Positions 29,560 through 41,884 of a stretch of 64,000 nucleotides of DNA are shown one piece after another. Below the pieces are notes generated by a model. That model was not told the origin of the DNA. It made no database searches and was given only the letters and a program-made list of their open reading frames with translations. The DNA is from Dendrolimus kikuchii (lineage: Eukaryota > Arthropoda > Insecta > Lepidoptera > Lasiocampidae): contig CM034392.1 of NCBI GenBank assembly GCA_019925095.2, positions 15,386,387 to 15,450,386 on the forward strand. Direction: 5' to 3'. The translations under genes were made by a program, and so were the position numbers. Positions within the stretch are counted from its first letter, which is position 1. The number at the start of each line of letters is the position of its first letter.

Positions 29560-30470
29560 AGACTTATTCCAGAATTTACTATTGACCTGTAATAACATAG
29601 TGGGTACATATATTTTTTGGTGGAGTTAATGGTCTTTAGTTTTCATGTATATATTTAGGCACATATATACACATAGTACCTGGTTTGAATTTTATATTAA
29701 TAATTAAAATATAAATTTAATATAATAGACAAAATACAGATAATACTTTAATGCTCACTAAAATGAACAATTACAAAAAATGCATATTTACATTGGCAAA
29801 ATAAAAGGCGGCTTTATCACAACGATCTCTTCCAGGCAACTTTACTTGAAGGAAATTATTAACTAAGCTGGCGATGTAAGTGGAGCAGTAACAATTTAAA
29901 TAATATTGCTGTATTTTTGAATTGCACCGGCCATAAGTGATATCTACCTACATTGGGATAATTCCAGTTTAGTATTACAATTAAGTTTTTTAGTTATATT
30001 CAGAAAGAATATTATACGCTACTTCTTTAAACACGTCGTAACACTGCAATTTGATGAATATTTCTTTGTTTACTTTTAAGTTAGGAAAATAATGTAAACA
30101 CAATAGAACACTTTTGAAATACATGATACTATACGAAAATTGTACTGTATGAAATTTTTTGCTTATACTAAAAATAAAATAAATGTAAAACTTACATTGT
30201 TTTAAACACAAAGTAAGTTAAAGCGTCGATAATAAGCACTTTTATTGGTACATACTAATATATGTATAGTTGGCTTCGCGTGATAGCGATAGTACATAAG
30301 TAATGGCCATCCAGCCTTGAACCTGTAGTGTAAGGACCTTCACAATATCTCGTTCATTGTTTTATTGAGTATTGTTTTCACTGACGGACTACTACGTACA
30401 TTATTCTACTCATTGGTGAGCAATAAAACAGTTTTGAACTAAGATCGAAACAATATCAGGGCATATTTAT
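29560..30470. other. AT-rich stretch, no gene seen
   Basis: No coding, RNA or clear repeat features found. Confidence 0.4.
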
Positions 30471-30479
30471 TTATGCTGT

Positions 30480-31010
30480 TAACATCACGTGTTAAATTTT
30501 GAACGGTTTTAAATGAAACTTAATTCAGAGCGAGCTTATATTCCGGGATACTTAATATACTTTTTTATCCAGATAATAAACAACATCATTTCCCTGAAAC
30601 AGGAGAGTATAGCCAAAATTAAAAAAAAAGAAGCCGGCATTAAGAGTAACTAAAAAGCAAATAATAACGTGTGTGCAGTTCACAAGCAGTAGAACTAAAA
30701 CTTTAGAGAATATACTCACAGATAATTCTTCTCTAATTTTTATTAATATAATTCCTTTAGGATACATCCTTCAACATATTATAATTCAAAATAAACTTCT
30801 TAAGTATCACTTTAAATTTTTCATTGTTTTAGTCTAAAAAATATTATTATCAGTTTTATTTCGGTCCAAATTGTAACTATGTTGTGTTGTGTAAAACTTG
30901 TATCTCATTCTCTAGCAGGCTTAGTCCTGTAGATCTGTGTTTATCGTTTTTTAGTGTCGCTTTTTCGTTTCCAAAAAAATTGTAAAGAAGTTTCACTTCA
31001 AAAATATTTT
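30480..31010 (-). repeat. Dispersed repeat family C, extended copy
   Basis: Reads as the reverse complement of 47930-48330. Shared blocks include 'ttaagtatcactttaaattt', 'cagttttatttcggtccaaa', 'ttgtatctcattctc', 'ggcttagtcctgtagat' and 'gtttatcgttttttagtgtc'. It ends near the imperfect palindrome gaagtttcacttc (30987-30999). The two copies are in inverted orientation 17 kb apart. Confidence 0.75.
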
Positions 31011-31384
31011 TTTTGCAACATCTTGAATACGGTTCTTAGCGAAATATAAAAATTACCATACACGTTGTTACAACAACAAAATATAACAAATTTTTATTTA
31101 TTACTTGGCACCGACTTCAGATGTAGAAAATTATTTTTTTTGCTTTTTAATTACTCTTGAAGTCGGTTTCTTTTTTGTTATTTTTATTTTACACTATTAA
31201 GGTACAGGTAGGTAAGGTAAGGTAAAGGTATATTGTGTTCCTTATATAGTAGCTCTCGAATGCGGAAACGTTAGCTGATGAAATAGACGAAAGAGAAGAA
31301 GAAATAGACGACAGAGAAAGACGCGTATTTAGAAAACCTTGAGCGCAGCTCGAAGCTAAATTATATGCACGTATAATTTTTTTT

Positions 31385-31510
31385 TTTTGTTAACCCAGAG
31401 GAATGTCTTTTCTTGCGACACGCACACGGGTCTCAAATAAGTGCCGTCAAATTTCACTAACAAATAAGTCGTTATCAAGGCAACTGCCAACGAAGTGTCA
31501 CTAGTACATG
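31385..31510 (+). repeat. Fragment of the repeat split at 14641/15826
   Basis: Runs 'taacccagaggaatgtcttt' straight into 'tcttgcgacacgcacacggg', so it shows the uninterrupted order of the two halves found on either side of the deleted LTR element. Confidence 0.55.
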
Positions 31511-31529
31511 CTGGCCAGTGAATAAATGT

Positions 31530-32100
31530 ATAACAGTCGGTTCTGGAACTCGCCGGCCGCTGGCGCGGCGCGGCTCGTGTGTTTTGTTTTACAGAAAACT
31601 AACTCGACGTGACTTTCGGTCGCATCTCATAATCCATTTATTTCTTTTATTTTTAGAAGTCCGATTGGTGTTATTGCTTAACGAAAATTGTTACATAATC
31701 CAAGACATAAAGAATGACCAATCTCGATTTAGAAAAAAATTATGAATAAAATACCTCAAAAACGAAACATTTTTACATGATTTTAACGAATTTTTTGCTA
31801 TATATTCGTAACCCAAAGTCCGATAGCAATGAAATTAATACGAGACTACTATAAACGTACTCTAAATTGAAAGCAAAAAAGCATCAAAATTGGTTCAGAA
31901 ACAAAACAGTTACTGTTTGTAGATATTGTTACTTAAAACTAGATGGCGCCACTAGAAAGTTACATCGCGGTATTTGTTGACACTCACTGCAATAAATTTT
32001 CTTTGAGATCTATATGTTTATAATTTTATTATATCGTATAGAAAATCCCCTCTCTCCCAGGACTGATTATCAATTTTTGCTCCTTGCTTGACTCGGATAC
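31530..32100. other. No gene seen; possible repeat sequence
   Basis: A short GC-rich run ('cgccggccgctggcgcggcg') at 31549-31570 is followed by family F-like text ('aaaattggttcagaaacaaa'). Nothing more specific. Confidence 0.35.
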
Positions 32101-32136
32101 GGATGTTAGTCATGGGAAAAATCACTCACCAAGAAG

Positions 32137-32186
32137 AAAAGAGTGATACATATCTTTTTGATACAAAGATATATATATCACTCTTT
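32137..32186. repeat. Hairpin, about 21-bp arms
   Basis: 'aaaagagtgatacatatctt' pairs with 'aagatatatatatcactctt' across a short loop; the right arm has two extra bases. It abuts the 'tatatctttaactct' terminus below. Confidence 0.75.
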
Positions 32187-32640
32187 TATATCTTTAACTC
32201 TATCTTTACAGTGAATAGTGTCAGTGTCAAATACAGACAAGATGAGTTATTATACTGCGAGTGATATACTAGCAGAGCCGACACGCGTACCTGTGGCAAC
32301 GCAATATATCTGACATTTAAATAAGATACACGCCATTTAGATGGCCTTTGACTTTTAGTAAATATTTTTGTATTTAAAAACATTTAATCCATAATTCGAA
32401 ATAAAAACTATCCTATGGCTCAATGAGGACTAAATTACTCAGTATAGAAGTTTCTTATAATCTATCTATCTATATCTTCACGCCTTCATTTCCCGAAGGT
32501 GTAGGCAGCGGCAATAATATTACGCATGCGCAGTGCGCGGGCTAATCATTCTTTCTCTTTTCTTTCTAGTTTCTTCTCATTCGGATCTATAGTCATCTCG
32601 TGGAACAGGAATGAACTAAAGAGTTAAAGATATAAAGACA
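32187..32640. mobile_element. Possible MITE bounded by a 15-bp inverted repeat
   Basis: 'tatatctttaactct' at 32187 is mirrored by 'agagttaaagatata' ending near 32636. No transposase and no clear target duplication. A weak call. Confidence 0.35.
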
Positions 32641-32729
32641 CATTTTGAACGCAAGTGATATACAGATCTAATAACTCTTCGCGTCGAATATATATCTTTT
32701 GAGTTAATCACTCAGGAGTTACACACCGC

Positions 32730-33010
32730 TACACTACAACGTTTTCTACTTGGTTTTGAGGATTTATTGCTATATCTTCGGAACTTAAGGTTTAATACCA
32801 GAGAAATTTATATGAAATTATTTTGAAACTGTACTGAATCGAACGCAAAAAGAATTACCAAAATCGATTCAGAATCAACAAAGCTATAGCTGAACAAACA
32901 TAAAAAAATATATACGACAAATTGAGAACCTAATCCTTTTTTGAAATCGGTTAAAAAAGATGGCACAGTGGTCACATTTTTTGGTGCCACCGTTCCGTCA
33001 CATATCAACA
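32730..33010 (-). repeat. Dispersed repeat family F
   Basis: Contains 'gacaaattgagaacctaatc' and 'gaaatcggttaaaaaagatg', reverse complements of the block at 8830-8870, plus 'accaaaatcgattcagaatc'. Non-coding. Confidence 0.5.
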
Positions 33011-33344
33011 AAAAGTGCGTCTTCATGGCAATGTGAACGAAATTTAGCTGGAACTGTTAGCTATGTTATAAGAATGTTGACTATTGTATGTCTCCAAGAT
33101 TAACTTAATAACTAAAAAAAATATCATGTGCTGACAATAATGGAAAATAATGGTAGGAAACCTGCACATCGGGATAACCAGTTGATAGTATACCATCCAT
33201 ACCCTAAAACGGGGAGGTTTGAGCGACATTTCAAGGGCACATTAGCTCTTATATACTTATATATATGTTTGTAACACTATCTCTTGTTCACTTCAGTACA
33301 CATTCTTGATGCATGTATACGTATTTCCTCCTCTTTTTGTATAC

Positions 33345-33480
33345 TCTTTTTTTATTTTTTATTGCACGAGTTTAGCAGACAGGCAGACGGCCCACTTGAT
33401 GGAAAGCGGTTACCATTGCCTATGGACATTTGCAACACCAAAGATACTACAAATGTGCTGCTGTTCTCTTAAGGGAGACT
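33345..33480 (-). repeat. LINE 3' end stub (family L1w)
   Basis: On the plus strand: t-run, 'gacaggcagacggcccactt', 'gatggaaagcggttaccatt' and 'atttgcaacaccaaagatac', then 'gctgctgttctcttaag'. This is the reverse complement of the LINE 3' UTR and the final codons. Open frames across it are artefacts. Confidence 0.75.
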
Positions 33481-34190
33481 GGAACCTGGTCACTAATGCC
33501 GGAACACAAATCAAGGTTGTTATGGCGGCATACTCAAGACTAGGGGTGGTAGCCATCCAGTCGGGCAAATGCCCTACCACCTGTCAAATACTCGTATGTA
33601 TATATCTATCTGTTCTCGACCCCCCAATTATGACTTACTTCACAAAGATGCCGCCATTGTGGTCGGATTCATTTTCGGTGTTAAAAGGACAGACAAGTAA
33701 GAAATAATAAGATTTTTGGCAAGTGCAGTGAGTTGAAGAACGTATTAAATGGCGGCCGCCCTGAAAAATACTGAATTTGGTGAAAGTGATTGATTGAGCT
33801 GGTTTCAAAATATGTGCAAGATGAAGCCAAAGGCGGACATAGTGTTTGGACATGGGTTTTGGGTGAGTCTACTAGTCTATTCTATTTATTACTGCTATGT
33901 GACATTTTTTTTAAGGCGGGGGAAATACATTTCGTACAGTACCGGGTCCTTTGCTAGGGATTAGACCATAGTCGATTATGGAGGCATTCCCATGGGGGCA
34001 ATCCAAACACTAATCGACCGGCTTATGTGTAGACTCGAATACTCAATACTCCACTGAAACCACCCTCCTCCCATGTGCCCCGCGCTTATGGCAGGAAGAG
34101 CGTGAGAGTTAGAACATAGTTGCGCCCACGCTGATCCTAGCGCATCAGTGCTTGAGAATGCCCCGGGAGAGGCAAACTCCTTCGTCAACA
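33480..34190. other. No gene seen; includes possible R1-clade 3' UTR
   Basis: 33480-33960 shows no supported feature. 33960-34190 is GC-richer and continues past the end of the R1-like coding remnant, so it may be that element's 3' untranslated region. The element's end was not located. Confidence 0.35.
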
Positions 34191-34199
34191 GGGGTGAAG

Positions 34200-35657
34200 A
34201 CTGACGTCGGTACCCGCGAGACGCATGCGCACTTGTATGTACCTCTCTCCCTACCTCGTTCTGCGGCCCCCTTTTGAGACATTACAGCCTCGCAGACATT
34301 GGACGCACCCACCCAATGATCATCGCTCTGCAGCATGGCTTGCACCAGACTGCCGAGCGAATTGATCGGACCTACTATTGTCTCGAGTTCAAACCTGTGT
34401 AGTGCCCATGCTGCGCACTCGACTAGCGTATGTAACGCCGTGTATTGTGCGCCACACTGGCGATATTTTTTTTATTTTTTTATTGCAGGAGTTCAGCAGA
34501 CAGGCAGACGGCCCACTGGATGGAAAGCGGTTACCATCGCCTATAGCCATTTGTAACACCAAAGGTGCTACATATGCGCTGCTGCTCTCTTAAGTGAGTC
34601 TGACATTGGGGTGAAGGCAGGCAGCCCACGATATGATTCAGATACTTATCGAAGCACCCATGTCCGGTAAGTATCTGCGTCATCCTGAAGGTCAGGGTCC
34701 CGCGTTTTCGTGAGAGCCATCGCAATAGGTGTGGGCGCACCGCTTCCACTGTCCCAATACCGGCCACAGGGTTTTCCAACCCTACTGACCAAGTTTGGAT
34801 CATGGCTGCGGTTTCCCGCGTCCTGATCGCCTGAATCTCGGCCTAGCAGTAGACCAGGCCGCGTGCGAGGGCATCCTGTCGGGAACGCCGAACTTTGGCA
34901 AGTACGTCCGCCTGGACCGGTCAGGGCGGATCGCCTGCCAAGACTGTCGACGCCGTCCACGACACTGTACGGTATCCACGGATGGTCCTCACTGCCAGGA
35001 CCCGCAGTGCGCGGCACAACAGAGTCCTTGTGGCGCTGAAGTGCAGTAGACCAAACGGGTGCGCCGTACAGGGCCATACTCTTAAGGATGCCCGAGTAGA
35101 GTTTCCTAGTCGTTGTCCCCGGTCTCCCCACGTTGGGAAGGAGCCGAGAGAGGGCGCCTGCGGACCTCACGAGTTTGGGAACTAGCTGCTCAAAGTGCGC
35201 TTTAAAGAGCCATTTCCCGTCGAGAATTAGCCCCAGATATTTCATCTGGGGGCCTACACGAATGTCCACCCCTTGAACTGTAACGGTCAAATCCGCGAGG
35301 GAATTACGAAACTGCCTATGGTACATGACGGCCTCCATTTTCACGGGGGAGACCTAACGCGCGATTCTCGGACTCACCGCCCTCCCAAAGGATGTACCTG
35401 TCCTGGAGGTACGCGCCCAACAGCCTCGTGAGGTACGGGGGAACTCCGTGTGCACGTAGCCCCTCCCTGATCGTCTCGTAAGGAAGGCTGTAAAGGCGTT
35501 CGCTATATTAAGCGACACCGCCAGGACAGTATCATTTGCTTGGATGGCTTCGTCCATTACAGCGCGCAGTGTCTCGAAGGCGTCCAACGTGGAGCGCCTC
35601 CGCCGAAACCCAAACTGCTAGCCCCGGCTCCATAGTGTCGAGATGCTTGACGAGACA
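34200..35657 (-). pseudogene. R1-clade LINE reverse transcriptase, decayed and interrupted
   Basis: Read on the minus strand in several frames. Near 35590 comes FGFRRRRSTLDAFETLR, followed by VLAVSLNIANAF with the motif A Asp replaced by Asn. Next is KMEAVMYHRQ from 35344, VQGVDIRVGPQMKYLGLILDG, then VRSAGALSRLLPNVG and MALYGAPVWS. After TGHGCFDKYLN the copy is broken by the LINE stub 34465-34610. It resumes with the Cys/His knuckle remnant (HTLVECAAWA in decayed form) and EAVMSQKGAAER near 34290. Frameshifts and stops are many. The 5' end abuts the second mariner at about 35660. R1 elements often target rDNA; this copy lies outside rDNA. Confidence 0.75.
34465..34610 (-). mobile_element. LINE 3' end stub (family L1w) inserted in the R1 remnant
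   Basis: On the plus strand: T-rich run, 'cagacaggcagacggcccac', 'gatggaaagcggttaccatc' and 'atttgtaacaccaaaggtgc', then 'gctgctctcttaag'. It separates two parts of the R1-like frame, so it inserted later than the R1 copy. The target duplication was not resolved. Confidence 0.75.
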
Positions 35658-35688
35658 ACAAAGTTTTAATTATTATTAAAACAAAGTT

Positions 35689-36692
35689 TTAATTTTAAAG
35701 AAGACGATTCCAAATTCAAATTAGGAAAATGTGAGATTTTCATTTGTTTTTCTTATTGTTAAAATGTGTGAATCTAATGAAGAAATTCGATACATTTTAA
35801 ACTTTTACTACAAAAAAGGTAAAAATGCAACACAAGCTGCGTAAAAAAATTGTGATGTTTATGGACCCAATGCAGTATCTGTGAGAGTAGCGCAAATTTG
35901 GTTTAAGCGTTTTCAATCCGGAAATTTTGATATCAAAGATTTTGAGAAAAATTGACCACAAAACGGTTTTGGCGCATTTGAAAAAAGCTGGGTACACAAA
36001 AAAGTTCCATATTTGGGTGCCTCATGAGCTCACTGAAAGAAACCTAATGAACCGTGTACTCATTTCTGATTCTTTATTACGACGTAACGAAACCGAACCA
36101 TTTTTCAAGAAGCTGATAACTGGTGATGAAAAGTGGATCACGTACGACAAGAACGTGCGAAAAGATCGTGGTCAAAGGCCGGTCAGGTTTCACAGACTGT
36201 GACGAAACCCGGGTTAACTCGCAACAAGGTGATGCTGTGTGTATGGTGAGATTGGAAGGGCATTATTCATTATGAGCTGATACCGCCAGGCAGGACCATC
36301 GATTCTGAACTGTACTGCGAACAACTGATGAGACTAAAGCAAAAAGTTGAGAACAAGCGGCCGGAACTAATCAACAGAAGGGGTGTGGTTTTTCACCATG
36401 ATAACGCTAGACCTCACACATCTGTAGCCACTCAGCAAAAATTACGAGAGTTTGGCTGGGAGGTGTTAATGCATCCGCCGTATAGTCCTCATCTTGCACC
36501 TTCAGATTTTCACCTGTTTCGGTCTCTGCAGAATTCCTTAGGCAGTGTCAGGTTAACATCACGAGAGGACTGCCAAACCCACTTGTCGCAGTTTTTTGAT
36601 CAGAAGCCCCAAAATTTATATAGCAATGGGATCTTTATAAAAAAACCTTTTGAATTTTTATATAAAATGCGAAGAAACTTTTTCCGCAACTT
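35689..36692 (+). pseudogene. Second mariner copy, 5'-truncated, decayed transposase
   Basis: Closely similar to 6240-7424. The 5' inverted repeat is missing; the 3' one survives as 'ctttttccgcaactta'. The ATG is at 35764. Damage: TAA after about 28 codons; a loss of about 105 bp after 'gatatcaaagat', with ten bases of filler; one deleted A at about 36165 shifting the frame; TGG to TGA at about 36248; and about 70 bp lost after 'caatgggatc', removing the C-terminal end. HHDNARPH remains, but YSPDLAP has become YSPHLAP. It could not make transposase. Confidence 0.9.
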
Positions 36693-36699
36693 AATATAT

Positions 36700-37890
36700 G
36701 TATATATATGTTTGTGTGTGTATGTATGTATATAAACCTATCTAAGTTTCTATGATAGTAAAATAGAGCTACTCTGGAGGATATAGACTCTGGATTTTTA
36801 TAAAACCTAAAAATGAATTGTGACTTTTTTTTCTATAAGATATTGCTTTTTGAGATAAGATTGTCCCTTGTACCATCTATTCTTTATGTGATTACGGTTG
36901 AAATCATTCGCTTTTTATAATTATGTAGTTGCTACTTTACGAAATTGTTTATTAACTTTACCTAAGTCGCATTACATACAAGCCTGCTTGTGTTACGAGT
37001 ATTTAATTAAAAGCAGCTCAGAAAGTTGTAACTTTTTTTACCTCGACCTCTAGGTTAAGTTATATTAGTGCATTTATATTAAATTGCGTAGGGTGTAATA
37101 GAAAATTAAATAGACAATTATTATTCAATGCGCAATATTTTCTAAGTTATCAAAAAAATCTTTGTTCAAATATCAGTAAGTACATCATAAAATACTTTCT
37201 TAAAATATCCCTTTATTGGATTGAATTTAAAAACAACCCAAAAGTATACGTATTTACTGTTAAAACTGATTTCCCGTTATTATTAAACATATCTATAAAA
37301 TAATTTAAAATAGCACTAATTAATCTAAGCATGGTATATAGTAAAATAATACACACATTACACATTTATGATGAGTTGTTTTTTATCTTGACAAAATACT
37401 TGTCCACAATAGTACTAGTATTTGAAACATCCTCAATCAGTTGTTTGAAACTGGTATTAAAATTTATGCTTCCCATTCTGGTGATGGCCGAAAGTTTGTT
37501 GAAAGCGATTAGTGAGTTTCGGTTTTTGGACAATACGACCTTGGGGCGCGTGTCCTCGGGCAATGTCAACGACAGCGAAGACCCCGGCCTTGCATCGCGA
37601 AGGCTCTCACTCCAGCCCATCCTCGCCCTCCCCCAACTCCCTCCGCATTCGCACCGGACCTGAGCACTGCCAGAAATTTAATGAACCTGCTCTGTAGATG
37701 CTAAAGTATTATTAGCAGTACTTACAATAAGCGCTTTTATATTTTTCAACTTATTTTTGCACTTTAAGCAATTATTTTATAAGTATGTATGAATTTATTA
37801 AACGTATACATTGCTTTAAACATATAATTATATTTAAATTAAATAGTCTTATCTTATTTTGTACTCCACTTACGCCGTCAAGAGAAAAAA
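36700..37890. other. AT-rich stretch, one GC-rich spot
   Basis: Nothing supported except a Ser/Pro-coding, GC-rich spot at 37545-37660 ('cagcccatcctcgccctccc') that lies in overlapping open frames on both strands. No domain recognised. Confidence 0.35.
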
Positions 37891-37929
37891 AATTCCTTCC
37901 AGTCAAGTTGTCTGGAAGAAATCGCTTTT

Positions 37930-38260
37930 AGCGATAAGGCCGCCTATTGTTTTTGCCAAGAAAGTACTTATGTAGCAGATCACTATTTTTGGGTAGCGTG
38001 CCCAGAAGGCTGACTGCATTACCTCGCTGTATGGCAATGCTTATCTGTTGGGCGAAGAATGATCCAGTCACGGGTAGTATCAAAGTTTATTTTAGATATC
38101 TTTAAAGAAACTTTTATGCGGATGGATCCCACAGGCCTAATGTTTCAACCCGAAACAGCACAAATATAACCTTTTCCTGGAGCTCCATATTCGCGCCGTT
38201 TGACGTCTTCAGCTGAAGCGGCGGCGTTGCCAGCCCCTGACTCGGTCGTTAAAAGACGTG
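37930..38260 (-). pseudogene. LINE C-terminal domain (family L2c), decayed
   Basis: On the minus strand: AEDVKRREYGAPGKGYI, then degenerate ETLGPWGP-like text, then a frame carrying QRGNAV...LLGT equivalents near 38010. It is the same domain as 44395-44690, with frameshifts and stops. A 'gcgataaggccgcctattg' LINE tail block (37933-37951) abuts it in the other orientation. Confidence 0.6.
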
Positions 38261-38269
38261 ACGGGCCAG

Positions 38270-40490
38270 TGTGTCGATTTGTAATAAGATTCAATAAAGG
38301 AAATATCATCTATTATATCAAGCCCTTGACACTATAAGTGGAATACTGCACCTAGATCACATTCTGCATTAGGTGGGACGTCTAAAATTTGATACTATGC
38401 CACGTACATATTGCATCTAATAAATACTTAACTTCGTTTTAGAAAACAGTAATTCCGTTCGCAAAGTACCTGTAATTAGCCTTGAAAAATCTTTCTAAAC
38501 TGAAAGTTTAACATAGATGTTATTTATTTACATAAGTTATTTTTATTTGTTTGCAGCAGCAGTGCAGGGTAAAGTGCGACGGCCCGGGGTAGTGGGAGAG
38601 GGCGTCGACTGGCACCCAAAGGCCGACATTCAGGTACCCTTAAAAGGGCATTCCACCGCTGCACTCAAGGTCTCTCTAAATAATATAACCGTTGCAGCAA
38701 AATATATTTGAAAGTTTTAAGTATTCTTTGTTTTAAATTTTTTAGTTCATCAGCTCTAATAATATAATTATTTTCGATTAGAAAACGCTAATATTGTAGG
38801 TACAATCTCTCGGTCTGCTTTGCTACAATTTCTTCTTTCTTTTTCTTCACTTTGCGTGTTCTTCGCCATCTTTTTCATGCCTACAAAAATCCATCACATC
38901 AAACCAGTCTTGGGTCTATCTTGATATGTAGGGAGGCGGTATGGCTAAACATTTGTTTCCCTCATAACTAGCCTGTTTTCCTTAAACGTAGGTAAGTCGT
39001 ACTATTGTAGGCAACTGATTCACGGACATGAACACTGTTATAGATACTGGAGTTCGTAACGCTTTAAATATTGACATGGATCAAGTCAAGTTAAATTTTA
39101 ATTATTAATAAAACAACATCGCAAAGGACCTTTCATATATATTGGTTTGGTATTGTCCACATATTACCAGTATTGGCTCTAATCTTGTCCTTAGTAGTGG
39201 ACACATACTAAAGATATGTTCAGAGCAAAATACAAACTTATTTTACTACTACATATAGTCTGTACATAGGTAGTTTGTATCTAATTTCATATCTGCCCTT
39301 GTTACAGCTACAAATGACTCTTCAGCAGCAACCTTTCATATAAAATCAATTACTGCTCAGCCTACAGCTAACAGCTCATCTAGAGTCCAATAAATCTTAG
39401 ATTATAAATATATTACGTCAATTTCTTGTAATTTTTTTTAATATTTTTAAATACTCTTGCTTTTTTAACATTTGAACTTTTTGAACTACACACTATCCTC
39501 GATTTTCAACTTTATTAATATAGCTCAATCTTATGGCTTAATGTTAAAGAAACTTTTATATTGATTAAACTAGTTGAGCGGCGTATTCCGAGCAAGGAAA
39601 CAGGCACCCTTCTTATAACTGTAGGAGAAGAAAATTACGTGTCCCGCCGTTGCATATTGATCGCAGAGACCACGATATGCGGCGACAGAGGCAACGGCTA
39701 CCCTTCCAGGATGCATTTACACCGACAGAGTTATTTCCTGGATTAAAATTCCCAACATGTGTAGCTATAGTGAAGCTTTTACAAACTACCAAAAACATGT
39801 TAGAATGATTTAGCCTAATAGAATTTTTAACGCCTGTTAAACTTTACGTATAAAAAATGTATAAATTAAAGTATATTCTACTCCATAGCATCTGCAGTGT
39901 CTATGGCGATTTTATTGTTTGTGATAATAATAAGTATACTCAATTTATTTTGAGCCTGTAAATGATTAATATAAAATTTTACGAAATTGGTGCATTGCTA
40001 AGTCCATATACACAATAAACATACAACAAACAACATAATGATACTTTATTTTGCAGAATCTTATGTCATTTATACGGGGATGTTATAAACCGCTGTATAC
40101 TTATATATTATAAGGCAATAGGTTCGCAAATAAGCACAACACAATAATACAAAGGGTAGTTAATAGCCTAGTTCAAGCACACACGCACCTTCTTTCACAA
40201 ACGACAATGACTGCTTTCTGATATGAAAGAGGTGAATTATAAACGGGTTTTCCAGATTAAAGAACAATTCCGCATTTTCTTTTTTGTTTGGGATCAAAGA
40301 TATTTTATGGTAAGTAGAAAATTTTGTATTTCGGATGAAAAACTTAGAGCCAAACCACAAAATGAATCTAGTAATGACGACGGTCTGGAAACTATGTTAC
40401 TTCTGGCAAATTAGGCAAATTTCCAAAACAATTTCAGTCCAGTTCGGTCCAGCTACAATTCGTGTCAATGTTCACATACCTTGTTACACT
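38270..40490. other. Mostly AT-rich, no supported gene
   Basis: One spot deserves note: a pyrimidine-rich run ending 'tttgtttgcag' at 38545-38557 precedes a GC-richer block (38558-38680), which could be an acceptor and exon. No recognisable protein. The rest shows nothing I can support. Confidence 0.3.
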
Positions 40491-40499
40491 GCAATGCCT

Positions 40500-40640
40500 G
40501 TTGAATTCGGTGTGAATGCACCGAGTCAGGGTTGCGTGAGGTTGCAGCGAGGCGGCGCATGCGTACAGTCACGACGCTCCGTACCACCCTCGTCCCGCCT
40601 GGTGCACCCCATCGTAGTGTCCCGGTGCCCTTAGCAAACC
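40500..40640. other. GC-rich island, function unknown
   Basis: CpG-containing patch ('gcagcgaggcggcgcatgcg') in an AT-rich setting. Open in several frames, none recognised. Confidence 0.35.
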
Positions 40641-40644
40641 AACT

Positions 40645-41520
40645 TTCACTCCAAAATACGCCATCATATCCAATAAAAAACCTTGTAAGCATAATGAAAA
40701 CCATTCATAGTTATGAAATAGAATAAAGTCATGAAATTTGACAAAATTGTATATCTTTGCGATTACAATGATAAAAATCATTATACTTATGGTAGGATAG
40801 TTCCTTTTGGTTACAGATCGAATTAGGTACATGAGCGAAGCTTAGAAATACATTAGTACTCCAAAAAGCCGTTGGTTATTTTTATAAAATAAACGTATAC
40901 AAGTGATACGTCTTTGATAAATTAAAATATAAAAGTAATAACACAATACGGTATTTCTATTCAATAGATAATGATTTTACAATCAAAGTAAATTTGTAAT
41001 CGATACCACACTTCGAGGTGAAGGCGGTATTATAAATGTATGTATAAATAATTTCCACAAAAAAAAATCAATGGGTTTTAATTTTGCATATTTTATAAAA
41101 TGTTTTTTATGTATATTATATATGAAAAATATCAATAAGGTGATGGTAACATACAGCACCCATATTTTATGATAATATAGTCAAAGCTAATTTACATATC
41201 ACTATTTATTCCTAATCTAGTCTACTAACAGTAAAACAATTTGATACCATATTTATTGGAATCCCATAAACAAAAAAAAGTAAATTGAATATCAAAATAT
41301 ACATAAATAAAGAAAATTTAATTGTATATAGAATGAAAAACATGATTTCATCAACAATTGATAAATAATAATAAAATAAATAATTAAAAATTAATTTTAT
41401 ATAAAAGTAATATTAGTGCGGTCACAATACTTTTTTTATACTTTGATTAGAAGTATTAATTGTCTAGAATGAGTGTTAAAGATTGATGATAGTTCATTGA
41501 GACTTATCGTCAAAATAGTA
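40645..41520. other. Very AT-rich stretch, no gene seen
   Basis: Nothing supported. Confidence 0.4.
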
Positions 41521-41529
41521 TAGCAGCGT

Positions 41530-41650
41530 TATTCGGCCGTGAGCCGCCGGTGGCAGTGACCCTGGCGCACCCTGCGACTGCACCACCCTCCCCCTTCTAA
41601 CGCCTCACCTACTCTAATACCAAGCTGAAACCCGCCACGCTCCTCGCTAT
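41530..41650. other. GC-rich island, function unknown
   Basis: Contains 'gccgtgagccgccggtggca' and a C-rich run. It loosely resembles 59700-59830 ('ggctggcggcgcccctgacc'), but the match is too weak to call a repeat. Confidence 0.3.
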
Positions 41651-41884
41651 ACTGAAATACTGTTAAAATTTAAACACAGTATTACGTTTTTATATGTTTT
41701 TGTAATTTTGATAGAAAAATCGGGCAAAAACATGTTAATCCACGGACAATGAATTCCGTAGAGGTGATAAAAAACCAGTGTTTTTGTCATTCGGCTACGT
41801 AATAAGAATTAGGCATAATTATTTTAAAAAAATAGTGTTTTCTGAGAGCGTTTATACAAGTTTAAGAAATAAAAGGCGTTATAA

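Noticed and set aside
32187..32640. Full transposon between 15-bp inverted repeats
   Set aside because: Kept only as a weak MITE-like call: no target duplication and AT-rich ends that could match by chance.
36328..36735. 135-codon frame as a separate gene
   Set aside because: It is the 3' part of the decayed mariner running past the deletion into flanking sequence.
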